Below, one piece after another: positions 1 to 7,951 of a DNA stretch of 36,510 nt. The position numbers and the translations under genes were made by a program. Within the stretch, counting starts at the first letter, position 1. Every line of letters starts with the position of its first letter. The notes beneath the pieces are model-generated. The model did no database searches. It was not told the DNA's origin and saw only the letters and a program-made list of their open reading frames with translations. Origin of the DNA: Fimenecus sp045632525 (GTDB lineage: Bacteria; Bacillota; Clostridia; Oscillospirales; Acutalibacteraceae); the NCBI GenBank assembly GCA_045632525.1, contig JAZQWV010000035.1:1-36510 (forward strand), given 5' to 3'.

Positions 1-144
1 CCTGACGAAGACGAATTTTTAGAGGTTTATAAAATCTCTCTTGAAGATGCAGTCAAGATGGTAATGAATGGCGAACTGCCCGACAGCAAAACTCAGACAA
101 TGATTTTAAAAATCAATCAACTTAAAAATGAGGGTAAAATATGA
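1..144 (+). CDS. NUDIX hydrolase (ADP-ribose pyrophosphatase-like), C-terminal part only
   Basis: The window opens inside a reading frame that runs to a TGA at 142-144 and encodes the last 47 residues of a protein. The tail (DEDEFLEVYKISLEDAV, then GELPDSKTQTMILK) matches the C-terminal pattern of NudF-type ADP-ribose pyrophosphatases, where an acidic segment and a KTQ..I helix follow the Nudix box. The Nudix box itself would lie upstream and cannot be seen. The stop overlaps the ATG of the next gene (ATGA at 141-144), so the two are translationally coupled, fitting a nucleotide-sanitising pair with Maf. Family assignment rests on a short tail and is moderately sure. Confidence 0.7.
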   Translation, partial: PDEDEFLEVYKISLEDAVKMVMNGELPDSKTQTMILKINQLKNEGKI

Positions 145-692
145 AACTTGTACTTGCATCAAAATCACCCAGAAGAAGTGAAATATTAAAAAACGCAGGA
201 TTTGATTTTGTAATCCGCACAGCTGACGCTGATGAAACTATTAAAGAAGGCACAAATCCCGAAGATGCAGTTGTAATGTTGGCAGCACGAAAAGCAATGG
301 CTGTTGAGAGAAACGAAGACGAAGTAGTTTTGGGTGCTGACACTATTGTTGTGCTTGATGATAAGATTTTAGGCAAGCCAAAAGACCGCGAAGATGCTTT
401 TAACATGTTGAGAAGTCTTTCAGGTAGAGTGCATTCTGTATTCACAGGTGTTTGTGCTATAAGCAATAAGGGTTCAATTACTTTTGCAGAAGAAACAAAA
501 GTTGAATTTTATCCGCTAACAGACGAAGAAATAAATGTTTATATTGATTCAAATGATTGCTATGATAAAGCAGGGTCTTATGGTATTCAAGGCCTTGCCT
601 CAAAATTCATCAGAGGCATTAATGGTGACTATTTTAACGTGGTCGGATTACCAATTAGTTCAGTTTATAAAAAGATTTTGAAAAATCAATAA
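141..692 (+). CDS. maf: Maf-family nucleoside triphosphate pyrophosphatase
   Basis: The 183-residue protein has the full Maf signature: LASKSPRRSEIL at the N-terminus (phosphate-binding SxRR), then the central GADTIVV and GKPKDREDAFNML segments and SGRVHSVFTGV. Maf proteins hydrolyse non-canonical or excess dNTP/NTPs (dTTP/UTP or modified nucleotides) to monophosphates in the cytoplasm and are linked to septation arrest. Length is typical. The ATG overlaps the stop of the upstream NUDIX gene, so it is the last gene of that transcript. Which of the YhdE-like and YceF-like specificities applies was not settled. Confidence 0.95.
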   Translation: MKLVLASKSPRRSEILKNAGFDFVIRTADADETIKEGTNPEDAVVMLAARKAMAVERNEDEVVLGADTIVVLDDKILGKPKDREDAFNMLRSLSGRVHSVFTGVCAISNKGSITFAEETKVEFYPLTDEEINVYIDSNDCYDKAGSYGIQGLASKFIRGINGDYFNVVGLPISSVYKKILKNQ

Positions 693-700
693 AATTTTGA

Positions 701-729
701 TTGACATTTTGCGAAATTTGTTGTAAATT
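701..729 (+). promoter_or_regulatory. Sigma-A type promoter for the tandem paralogue unit
   Basis: TTGACA at 701-706, a 17-bp spacer and TAAATT at 724-729 lie just after maf. The predicted start (about 735-737) falls in a 7-bp dyad, TATGTAT (733-739) and ATACATA (744-750), which could be an operator or a 5' stem-loop. A ribosome site (AAAGGGG, about 757-763) follows before the ATG at 773. Confidence 0.75.
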
Positions 730-772
730 TAGTATGTATATGAATACATATCATTGAAAGGGGAACCTCAAA

Positions 773-1771
773 ATGGCAAAAAAGGTTAGAACACCCGAAG
801 AAGTACAGGCTAGATTAGAAAAGAAAGCCGCTAAAAGAAAGCTCTTCTTTGGAACATTTACAAAAGCATTAGCATTCTTCCTTGCAATCGCAATGGTTTA
901 TTCGCTTGCTATTATTGCTTTCACACCAGCAACAGTTGCTCCAACAACAGGCAACAATGTTCAGTCTGGTAACACATCAAATGGTTTTGATGATTATGAT
1001 GATGGCTCATCAAATGCAGGCACAGGTGATGCAGGCAATTCAGGCAACGCTGGTAATGCTGGCAATGCAGGTAATGCAGGCAATGCAGGTGCAACTGACG
1101 AAAAGGCAGATGTAGCAAAAGCAATCAATGAAGCAACAGCAAAAGCTTCAAAAGCTACATATAAGATGACAAGAGAAGCAGGTTTCGTTGAAGCTATCGA
1201 TGTAGGTAGTGCAACAAGCCTTCTTAATGGAATTATTCAAGGTGTAGATGAGAATTCAGACCTTAATAGTGTTGTTGGTGGATTCCTTGGCATTCCAAAA
1301 GATGGTCAGCCTCCAAAGACAGCTGACTTTACTAACGGCCAAAAACCAGAAGGTATGAGCGATGTTGATGCAACAAAATATGCAATTAAAGCATCAAACA
1401 TTCAGGCTAGTGATATTGTTGAATGCTCAATAAATGGCAATGTTTACAAAGCAAGAATTAAAGATACAACAAACCCATTGAGAGATGGCAAGAATCCAAT
1501 GGACCGTGCAACAGGTGACTTTATTACATTTGCAGAAGTTCAAACAAGTATAAATGGCGCATTGGGTGAAGGTGTAGTTACGGTTGTTGCTAACGAGTCA
1601 AAAGCAAACTATACAAACATTTGGATTACAGCAACAATTGAAGATGGCAAAATCACAGAGTACATTGTTTCTGCTGACTTTGCAGCTTCTTTGAAACTTA
1701 AAGTTGGCCTTTCTGTAAATGGTAAAGGTTCAGCTTATTCAAAGGCAACATATAACCAGTTTAAATATTAA
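773..1771 (+). CDS. Membrane-anchored protein of unknown function, paralogue 1
   Basis: I do not recognise the family. The 332-residue protein has a short basic cytoplasmic N-terminus (MAKKVRTPEEVQARLEKK), one hydrophobic segment at about residues 27-50, a low-complexity Gly/Asn/Ala linker with tandem GNA units at about 85-107, and a C-terminal domain of about 220 residues. That domain shares patterns with the next gene: KAINEATAKASKATY, LNGIIQGVDENSDL, SVVGGFLG, DGKNPMDRATGDFIT. The topology is N-in with the domain outside the membrane. It has no lipobox and no catalytic motif I can see. The start is set by an AAAGGGG ribosome site about 10 nt upstream. It forms a two-gene unit with its paralogue, so a duplication followed by linker drift is likely. 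Confidence 0.85.
   Translation: MAKKVRTPEEVQARLEKKAAKRKLFFGTFTKALAFFLAIAMVYSLAIIAFTPATVAPTTGNNVQSGNTSNGFDDYDDGSSNAGTGDAGNSGNAGNAGNAGNAGNAGATDEKADVAKAINEATAKASKATYKMTREAGFVEAIDVGSATSLLNGIIQGVDENSDLNSVVGGFLGIPKDGQPPKTADFTNGQKPEGMSDVDATKYAIKASNIQASDIVECSINGNVYKARIKDTTNPLRDGKNPMDRATGDFITFAEVQTSINGALGEGVVTVVANESKANYTNIWITATIEDGKITEYIVSADFAASLKLKVGLSVNGKGSAYSKATYNQFKY
1027..1092 (+). repeat. Tandem 9-bp repeat coding (Gly-Asn-Ala)n linker
   Basis: Units of the form GGC AAT GCA, with silent variation, are repeated in frame and encode a GNA linker between the membrane segment and the outer domain. Unit number is expected to vary by slippage without shifting the frame. Confidence 0.85.
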
Positions 1772-1803
1772 TTGCTTTTCCATAACGGAAGGAGAAATAG
1801 AAA

Positions 1804-2799
1804 ATGGCTAAAAAAGTTTTAACACCAGAACAGGCTGAAATTAAAGCTCTCAAAAAAGCTAAAAAGTCTGAAAACTGGACAAAATTCTGGGCAATCGTTC
1901 TTGCTTTGGTTCTCACAATCGGCGTTGTATTCTTAGGTCAAAGTGCAGCTAAAGATGCTATTGCAGCTGCAGTAAACGGAACACAGACAGGCGATGCAGG
2001 CTCAACAGACGCAGGCTCAACAGATACAGGTTCAACAGACACAGGTTCAACAGATGTTGGCGCAAATGATGCTGGTAATGCTGGCTCAACAGATGCTGGC
2101 ACAAGCAATGCGGGTGCAAGCATTTCAAAGGCAGATGCAGCTAAAGCATTCAACGATGCAACAGCAAAAGCAGCTAAAGGCAACTACACATTGGAAAGAG
2201 TTTGTGGTTATCAGCCAGGCAAGGGCATTAAAGTAACAATGCTCGGCGGCGATGCTACAAGCGTACTTAATGGTGTTATTACAGCTGTTGACGAAAACGC
2301 ATCTCTTGACAGTGTTGTTGGTGGTTTCCTTGGTGTTGGCACAAGAGAAATTAAAGTTACTAATGGTGTTGGTAAGAGACACAATGGTGACGGAACATAC
2401 GCAGACCTTAACAACGAAGAAAAAGACTACGTTCTTAAGGCTATGACTCTTACAGAAGCTGACATTGCAACAGCAACAAAAGATGGTAATACATACACAA
2501 TTACACTTGCTAAGATTGCTGACCCTCAGAAAGATGGCAAAAATGCAATGCACCATGCAACAAATGACTTTATCACAGAGTCACAGGTTAAGACTGCAAT
2601 TGGTGGCATTACAGACGCAATCACAGTTGAATCAGCAAAAGTTAACTATTATGACATCAAGTTCGTTGCAACAATTGAAAACGGCACACTTAAGAGCCTT
2701 ACAATGAATTACAAAGCAGACGCTGTAATGAAGCTTAAGGTTGCTATGTCAATTGACGGTTCAGGCTCAATGGATGTTAAGACAACTTACACATTCTAA
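1804..2799 (+). CDS. Membrane-anchored protein of unknown function, paralogue 2
   Basis: This 331-residue protein has the same plan as the preceding gene: a basic start (MAKKVLTPEQAEIKALKK), one membrane helix at about residues 27-45, a repeat linker (GSTDA/GSTDT units, about 60-95) and the same outer domain. Matching stretches are KAFNDATAKAAKGNYTLE, LNGVITAVDENASLDSVVGG and DGKNAMHHATNDFITE. The linker differs fully from the GNA linker of its neighbour, so the domains are homologous while the spacers evolved separately. The 32-nt gap with a GGAAGGAG ribosome site shows co-transcription, and a strong terminator follows. Function is unknown; an extracytoplasmic binding or adhesion role is only a guess. 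Confidence 0.85.
   Translation: MAKKVLTPEQAEIKALKKAKKSENWTKFWAIVLALVLTIGVVFLGQSAAKDAIAAAVNGTQTGDAGSTDAGSTDTGSTDTGSTDVGANDAGNAGSTDAGTSNAGASISKADAAKAFNDATAKAAKGNYTLERVCGYQPGKGIKVTMLGGDATSVLNGVITAVDENASLDSVVGGFLGVGTREIKVTNGVGKRHNGDGTYADLNNEEKDYVLKAMTLTEADIATATKDGNTYTITLAKIADPQKDGKNAMHHATNDFITESQVKTAIGGITDAITVESAKVNYYDIKFVATIENGTLKSLTMNYKADAVMKLKVAMSIDGSGSMDVKTTYTF
1996..2060 (+). repeat. Tandem 15-bp repeat coding (Gly-Ser-Thr-Asp-x)n linker
   Basis: Four to five in-frame 15-bp units code GSTDA or GSTDT with mostly synonymous third-base changes. They form the flexible spacer of the second paralogue, and copy number is expected to differ among strains. Confidence 0.8.
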
Positions 2800-2829
2800 T
2801 TTTGTAAAAAACTAAAAAATAACCTATTC

Positions 2830-2868
2830 AATCCCGAAGGGAACTACGGTTCTTTTCGGGATTTTTTT
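2830..2868 (+). terminator. Intrinsic terminator after the paralogue pair
   Basis: A 9-bp outer stem (AATCCCGAA at 2830-2838 and TTCGGGATT at 2855-2863) encloses an inner GAAC/GTTC stem with a TACG loop, followed by a run of T to 2868. It separates the paralogue unit from the pilus operon. Confidence 0.9.
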
Positions 2869-2975
2869 CTTCAAAAAGATTGTCAAAAAAAACAACAAAA
2901 TTTATTGTTGAAAAGATATGTCAAAATACACAAAATCTAACGCTCAATTTGTACGAGAAAAAGGCAAAATAAGGG

Positions 2976-3004
2976 TTGATTTTAACGCTTTTTGGTAGTA
3001 AAAT
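2976..3004 (+). promoter_or_regulatory. Promoter of the type IV pilus operon
   Basis: TTGATT at 2976-2981, a 17-bp spacer and TAAAAT at 2999-3004 give a good sigma-A promoter about 115 bp before the first pilus gene. The predicted start near 3011 lies inside a strong dyad (3006-3027). Confidence 0.7.
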
Positions 3005-3005
3005 A

Positions 3006-3089
3006 ATTGTGTATAAATATACACAATAGGGAGTAGTCTACTCTTTTTTAGGATAGTTAACTTGTAAAGCCTATCCACAACATATTGTG
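3006..3089 (+). promoter_or_regulatory. Dyad at the predicted start site and structured leader of the pilus operon
   Basis: ATTGTGTATA (3006-3015) and TATACACAAT (3018-3027) form a 10-bp inverted repeat over the predicted transcription start, suiting a dimeric regulator. Downstream the leader can fold GGATAG (3051-3056) with CTATCC (3071-3076), or CACAA (3076-3080) with TTGTG (3085-3089). GGGAGG (3103-3108) is the ribosome site. No riboswitch I know is recognisable. Whether the repeat acts as DNA or RNA is undecided. Confidence 0.5.
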
Positions 3090-3118
3090 TTGAACTTAAT
3101 TCGGGAGGCGTTTTCCGT

Positions 3119-3640
3119 ATGGATATGAATATGGATATCAAAGATTTAATCGCAAAACTTAAGTCTAAAGGTGGCAAAAGTTCCACTAAAACAGGTGGAA
3201 GTAGTTTTACAGCCTTTTTTGATAAAAACCCAAAAATGAAAATAATTATACCAGCGGTGTTGGTTGCTATTTCAGTACTTGTTGCTCTTGTAATTATTAT
3301 CACAACAAAATCACCTGAAATTGATACAACTCCAGTTGGTGGTGGCGAAGCTCAGAATGTTGATGCTCTTCCACAAGATGTTAGAGATTTAGAAGACATC
3401 GAAATTGAAGGCGATAATGTTTTTGATGAAGTTGATGTTGCAAATGCAAAAATTACAGCAATCATTAAAAACTCTGATGGTTATTACACAGCAGTTATGG
3501 AAACAAAAACAAATTCATATTCAACGCTCAATGTTGGCGACTACATAAATGGCTCATCATGGGTGGTTGAAGATATTACAGATGACTGTGTTATAATTGC
3601 TCTAGGCGAAAAGAAAGTTGAAATTAAATACGGCAAATAA
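3119..3640 (+). CDS. PilP/GspC-like single-pass pilus protein (putative)
   Basis: The 173-residue protein has a cytoplasmic N-terminus, one strong membrane helix at about residues 40-63, a Pro/Asp-rich spacer and a small beta-rich C-terminal domain at about 105-173. That domain has VAKITAII-type strands, VGDYINGSSWVVEDI and a final I.LG.KKVEIKYG strand, the layout of the HR domain of PilP and GspC, which links the inner-membrane platform to the secretin. It is the first gene of the T4P operon, directly before the secretin-domain protein, a position that fits a PilP role. The similarity is one of pattern, not of signature residues, so the name is tentative. The start is fixed by GGGAGG 10 nt upstream. 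Confidence 0.6.
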   Translation: MDMNMDIKDLIAKLKSKGGKSSTKTGGSSFTAFFDKNPKMKIIIPAVLVAISVLVALVIIITTKSPEIDTTPVGGGEAQNVDALPQDVRDLEDIEIEGDNVFDEVDVANAKITAIIKNSDGYYTAVMETKTNSYSTLNVGDYINGSSWVVEDITDDCVIIALGEKKVEIKYGK

Positions 3641-3705
3641 ATCGTATTGAAATAAATTTTGTAATCATTTTATTTAACATAAAAGTTTTTTAGGGGGAAC
3701 TAAAA

Positions 3706-5496
3706 ATGAAAGGTTCTAAGAAGTTCGGCAAATCAATTCTTGTAATTGCTTTGTCACTGATTCTCATCTTCAGTGCTGTGGCACCACTCACTGTTATGGG
3801 TTCAGAAAATTATGGTGGTTCAAAAGGAACCAGCCTTGGTCAATATCGCTACTATTCAGTTAAAAGCGGCGATACAATGTCATCAATTGCTCAGAAAAAC
3901 GGTATCACAATCAGCGATATTATGACTTATAACAGTCTTGACAGTAACGACACTCTCTACAGAGGTCAAGTGCTTAAGCTCCCAATCACAAGTGCTAACG
4001 CACCTTCAAGCATTGTTTCATCAAAGATTACAATTAAGGCAAAAGATGCAAGTGTCAAAGACCTTGTTTCAGCAATTGCTTACAATGCAGGTTACACAGT
4101 AATCTTTAAGGGCACAGATTCAAAAATCAGCGTTGAGCTTGAAGACATGTCTCCAATGAAGGCACTTGATTATGTTACAAGATTCGCAGGTTTTTCATAT
4201 CTTAAAGATGGTAACACTCTTTTGATTTCAACTCCTGAAGACCTTAACACAACATTTGTTGACACACTTGTTCTTACGAAGTTCACACTTAAATATATTA
4301 CTCACACAGAACTTATGAGTCAGGCAAGTGCTCTTGGTCTTTCAAGCATGAAAACAGTTTCTCAGTCAAACAACCAAAGAGAAATCTGGATTAGTGCATA
4401 TCCAAAAGAAATGGCAAAACTTAAAGAACTTGTTGAAATTCTCGATGCAAGTGAGAATATCAGTGTAGGCAGCAACAGCATTGCAGCTGCATTTACCCCT
4501 ATCAAACTCGATTATATTTCAGCTTCTGAATTTTCAAGTCTTCTTGGAAACCTTGGTCTTCACACTGGTATCACAATGTCTTCATATCCAATGACTTTGT
4601 TCGTATATGTAAGTGGAACTCAACTTTCAGATATTATGACAATCAAAAAGGTTGTTGACACAGAAGAAGCACTCGGCAATATTACAGGTGATGGAAACAC
4701 AACTCCAAATCCCGATGATTCAACAGGTGATGAAACACCAGCTCCGGATGGTTCAACAGGTAACACAACTCCAAATCCTGATGATTCAACAAATACAAAT
4801 CCTGACGACTCAACAACAGAAGAACCAGTTGAAGAGCCAACAGTATTTGAAAAAATCGACCTTATAAATATTACAAGAGGCGATGCAGAAACTCTTATCG
4901 CTAAGTCAGGCGAAGAAATTTCAACTTACGGCCATGAAAGAATGACAAAATCTCTTTGGCTCTTCGGTAAACAGAGTGCAATTGATAAAGTGAAAGCAAT
5001 TATTACAGCAGTTGATGAAAATGTTGCTTCTGCAGCTGACACAGTTCATACATATACAGCTCAAAATTGCACTGTTGATGAACTTATGAAACGCCTTCAG
5101 GGAGTAACTTATGAAAACGTTTCATTCTATCAATACGACCATTCAAATATTACAAACAACATTATCGTTTATTGTGACGATGCAACATGGAACAATGAAA
5201 TCTTGCCATTACTCGAAAGACTTGATTCAGTTGATGGTGACAACACCAAAACTTGGATTCCTATTGCTTCAAAAACTGATAAAGACAGAGCATATGCAGA
5301 AAAAGCAATAAATAGTAATCTTTCAGTAATGAAGACTCTTTATCCGGATGTGTTTAGCGCAGTAAATTATAAATTTGTCGTGGTAGAAAACAAGATGGGC
5401 GACGAAATTGAGTATAAAGTTGTCGTTTATGCTGAGGTAACTTCAGCACAGGCTACAAGAATGGCAAATCTTCTTGAAGTTCTTGAAAACGCATAA
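3706..5496 (+). CDS. LysM and secretin N-domain protein lacking the secretin barrel (PilQ-like)
   Basis: This 596-residue exported protein starts with a signal peptide (about 1-32). A LysM domain follows (about 49-93: YYSVKSGDTMSSIAQKNGIT, ending GQVLKLP) and would bind peptidoglycan. Next come an STN/N0-like domain (about 107-177, KDASVKDLVSAIAYNAGY, then SPMKALDYV) and N1-like repeats at about 186-248 and 264-322. After an Asp/Pro/Thr linker (about 326-378), more N1-like modules lie at about 380-433 and 442-510. These are the modules secretins such as PilQ use in the periplasm, but no secretin barrel domain is present and the protein ends after the last module. In a cell without an outer membrane this could be a wall-embedded guide ring for the pilus. 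It lies between the PilP-like gene and pilT, as expected for the PilQ position. Domain calls are by eye. Confidence 0.75.
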   Translation: MKGSKKFGKSILVIALSLILIFSAVAPLTVMGSENYGGSKGTSLGQYRYYSVKSGDTMSSIAQKNGITISDIMTYNSLDSNDTLYRGQVLKLPITSANAPSSIVSSKITIKAKDASVKDLVSAIAYNAGYTVIFKGTDSKISVELEDMSPMKALDYVTRFAGFSYLKDGNTLLISTPEDLNTTFVDTLVLTKFTLKYITHTELMSQASALGLSSMKTVSQSNNQREIWISAYPKEMAKLKELVEILDASENISVGSNSIAAAFTPIKLDYISASEFSSLLGNLGLHTGITMSSYPMTLFVYVSGTQLSDIMTIKKVVDTEEALGNITGDGNTTPNPDDSTGDETPAPDGSTGNTTPNPDDSTNTNPDDSTTEEPVEEPTVFEKIDLINITRGDAETLIAKSGEEISTYGHERMTKSLWLFGKQSAIDKVKAIITAVDENVASAADTVHTYTAQNCTVDELMKRLQGVTYENVSFYQYDHSNITNNIIVYCDDATWNNEILPLLERLDSVDGDNTKTWIPIASKTDKDRAYAEKAINSNLSVMKTLYPDVFSAVNYKFVVVENKMGDEIEYKVVVYAEVTSAQATRMANLLEVLENA

Positions 5497-5509
5497 TTAA
5501 GGAAAAATT

Positions 5510-5530
5510 GGGGTGCGAAACTCGCACCCC
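5510..5530 (+). other. Hairpin without U-tract between the secretin-like gene and pilT
   Basis: GGGGTGCGA (5510-5518) pairs perfectly with TCGCACCCC (5522-5530). No T run follows, so it is more likely an mRNA stability or processing element, or a translational insulator, than a terminator. Confidence 0.65.
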
Positions 5531-5582
5531 TATACCCGCCTATAAAAGCTTTTTATATTTTGAAGAAAAGAGATGAAAATTC

Positions 5583-6683
5583 ATGCAATTTTCCGGTAAA
5601 CCAAGTAATTATCCGGTTACATTAGAAGACCTTCTTAGACTTACGGTTGAGAAAAAAGGCTCCGACCTTCATATCGTCAGTGGTATTCCACCTTGTATCC
5701 GTATAAATGGTGACCTTGTAAGACAAGAAGAATTACCAAGAATGTTGCCGGAAGATGTTGAAGCTCTTCTTCTTCAGGTTATTTCAGATGACCAAAAACG
5801 AGAGTTAGAAGTTGAATGGGAGCTTGACCTTGCAGTTTCAGTTCCAGGCTGCGCTCGTTTTCGTGGCAATGTAATCGTCCAAAGGAACTCAATTGCAGCA
5901 GTTTTCAGAGCAATTCCATTTAGTATTCCAGACCTTGATAAATTGGGACTTCCTGCTGACGTTAAGAGACTTTGTAACCTTCCCCGTGGTCTTGTTCTTG
6001 TTACAGGGCCAACAGGTAGTGGTAAATCAACAACTCTTGCAGCAATGCTTAATTACATAAATGAGCGTTACGAAACAAACATTGTAACAGTTGAAGACCC
6101 GATTGAATTCTTACATACACACAAGAAATCGACAATCAGACAAAGAGAAATCGGAACAGATACAAAGAGCTTTGCAAACGCTTTACGTACAGTTCTTCGT
6201 CACGACCCTGACACCATTATGATTGGTGAAATGCGTGACCCTGAAAGTATTCAAATTGCGGTTACAGCAGCTGAAACAGGACACTTGGTTTTCTCAACAC
6301 TTCACACTCAGACTGCGCCGCTCACAATTTCGAGAATTATTGACTCTTTCCCAGCTGAACAAAAAGCACAAATTCGTTCACAGCTCGCAAACTCATTGAA
6401 AGCAGTTATTTCTCAACAACTTATTCCGACAATTAACGGTAAAGGCAGAGTTGCCGCCGTTGAATATATGGTTGATACTCCAGCGATTAAAAACCTTATT
6501 CGTGAAGAGAAAGAACATCAACTTTATGCAACAATGCAAACAGGTCAGATGCAAGGTATGCAGACTATGGACCAAGCATTGCTTAATCTTCTTAAACAAC
6601 AGAAAATCTCAAAGGATTCAGTAGTTGAATTCTGTGTTGACCAAAAAGAAGTTTTAAGACTTATGGCCACTATGGGCTATTAA
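5583..6683 (+). CDS. pilT: Type IV pilus retraction ATPase PilT
   Basis: This 366-residue hexameric ATPase powers pilus retraction and twitching. It has the PilT N-terminal PAS-like domain (GSDLHIVSGIPPCIRINGDL), Walker A GPTGSGKST at 142-150, an Asp box and Walker B region (TVEDPIEF, DPDTIMIGEMRDPES) and a His box (HLVFSTLHT). The C-terminal AIKNLIREEKEHQLYATMQ corresponds to the AIRNLIRE motif needed for retraction, which separates it from assembly ATPases. The ATG at 5583 is preferred because an upstream ATG at 5573 is out of frame and soon stops. It is followed 26 bp later by pilC. Confidence 0.95.
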   Translation: MQFSGKPSNYPVTLEDLLRLTVEKKGSDLHIVSGIPPCIRINGDLVRQEELPRMLPEDVEALLLQVISDDQKRELEVEWELDLAVSVPGCARFRGNVIVQRNSIAAVFRAIPFSIPDLDKLGLPADVKRLCNLPRGLVLVTGPTGSGKSTTLAAMLNYINERYETNIVTVEDPIEFLHTHKKSTIRQREIGTDTKSFANALRTVLRHDPDTIMIGEMRDPESIQIAVTAAETGHLVFSTLHTQTAPLTISRIIDSFPAEQKAQIRSQLANSLKAVISQQLIPTINGKGRVAAVEYMVDTPAIKNLIREEKEHQLYATMQTGQMQGMQTMDQALLNLLKQQKISKDSVVEFCVDQKEVLRLMATMGY

Positions 6684-6709
6684 TCACCTTAATTAAAGGG
6701 GGAAATCTC

Positions 6710-7918
6710 TTGGCAGCATTTACTTATGACGGTTTAAACCGACAAGGTCAAAATGTTCACGGCGAAGTTATTGCTGATAACTCGTCCCAAGCTATAAATA
6801 AACTCCGTGAAGCTGGTATTATTGTTACGGAGATGAAAGAAAAAGCCAATAATGCTAACAAAATGTCGGCAAAATCTGGTGGTAAAGTTACAACAGAAGA
6901 TGTAGCGGTTTTCTGTCGCCAGTTAGCAGTTATGCTTTCGGCTGGTGTTCCAATTACAAGAGCACTTTCAACTTTGTCTAAACAGACAGAAAACGGCAAA
7001 TTTGCCAACGCAATTGACACAATCGCAAGGAATGTTGAAGGTGGTATGCCTCTTTCAGATGCATTTAAAGAATATCCAAAAATTTTCTCACCATTGTTCA
7101 TAGCTATGATTGCAGCTGGTGAAACTGGTGGTATTATGGAGCAGTCTCTTGTCAGCCTTGCTGACCAGATGCAGAAAGAAAAAAATCTTCAGAAAAACAT
7201 TAAATCTGCGTTCTCATATCCTAGAACAGTTGGTATTATGGCGGTTGTAATTTTGATTGCCATGCTTTATTTCATGGTTCCTACTTTTAAAGGAATGATG
7301 AAAGAAGGTATGGAACTTAATGCACTTTCACAATTTATTTTCGATGCTTCTGATAGCTTGATTGCAAATACTGGAACATGGATTTTAGTTGCTGGTATTA
7401 TTGGTGGTGCGATTTTCTTAATTATTAAGAGTCCGCCAGCTCATATTTTCTGGGAGAACACAAAACTTACAATGCCGATGTTTGGTTCATTTATGACAAA
7501 GATGGTTGTTGCTCGTTTTTGTCGAACATTTGCAACACTTCTTGCAGGTGGTGTAACAGCGGTTGAAGCAATGAAGAGTGCAGGTCCAACAGCTGGTAGT
7601 GATAAATTAGCAAAAGCAGTTGAAAAAGCAATTTCAGATATTGAAGAAGGTTCACCAATTTCAAGTGCACTTGAAAAAAGCGGTTTGTTCCCTCCAATGG
7701 TTACAGGTATGGTGGCTATCGGTGAAGAATCAGGTGCTTTGCCTGAACTTCTCGATAAAGTTGCAGAATTCTTTGAAGAAGATGTTGAAAACACATCACG
7801 TAACCTTAGAGCTATGATTGAACCACTTGCCCTCGTTTTTGTTGGTGTTGTTGTTGGTGGTATGCTTATCGCTCTTTATGTTCCAATGCTTACAGCATCT
7901 ACATCAATGGGTGCATAA
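6710..7918 (+). CDS. pilC: Inner-membrane platform protein PilC (GspF family)
   Basis: This 402-residue polytopic protein has two T2SF domains (about 68-190 and 270-392), each with the family pattern: VFCRQLAVMLSAGVPITRAL in the first, ARFCRTFATLLAGGVTAVEAM in the second. Each is followed by GE..G.L, and three membrane helices lie at about 170-190, 222-240 and near the C-terminus. PilC is the membrane hub on which PilB and PilT act to move pilins in and out of the fibre. The start codon is TTG at 6710, supported by the AAAGGGGG ribosome site at 6696-6702 and by the conserved opening AAFTYDGLNRQGQ. It is co-transcribed between pilT and pilM. Confidence 0.95.
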   Translation: MAAFTYDGLNRQGQNVHGEVIADNSSQAINKLREAGIIVTEMKEKANNANKMSAKSGGKVTTEDVAVFCRQLAVMLSAGVPITRALSTLSKQTENGKFANAIDTIARNVEGGMPLSDAFKEYPKIFSPLFIAMIAAGETGGIMEQSLVSLADQMQKEKNLQKNIKSAFSYPRTVGIMAVVILIAMLYFMVPTFKGMMKEGMELNALSQFIFDASDSLIANTGTWILVAGIIGGAIFLIIKSPPAHIFWENTKLTMPMFGSFMTKMVVARFCRTFATLLAGGVTAVEAMKSAGPTAGSDKLAKAVEKAISDIEEGSPISSALEKSGLFPPMVTGMVAIGEESGALPELLDKVAEFFEEDVENTSRNLRAMIEPLALVFVGVVVGGMLIALYVPMLTASTSMGA

Positions 7919-7951
7919 ACAGTTATCCGTATATATTAGGAGAATGATACT

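Noticed and set aside
1027..1092. CRISPR-like repeats
   Set aside because: The repeats are 9 bp, in frame and without spacers. They code a protein linker.
2125..2556. 143-residue minus-strand frame within the second paralogue
   Set aside because: Cys/Phe/Val-rich shadow of the repeat-containing gene; no start signals.
3031..3049. GAGTAG-T-CTACTC palindrome followed by six T, as a terminator
   Set aside because: The loop would be one base. With a real loop only four pairs remain, too weak for termination.
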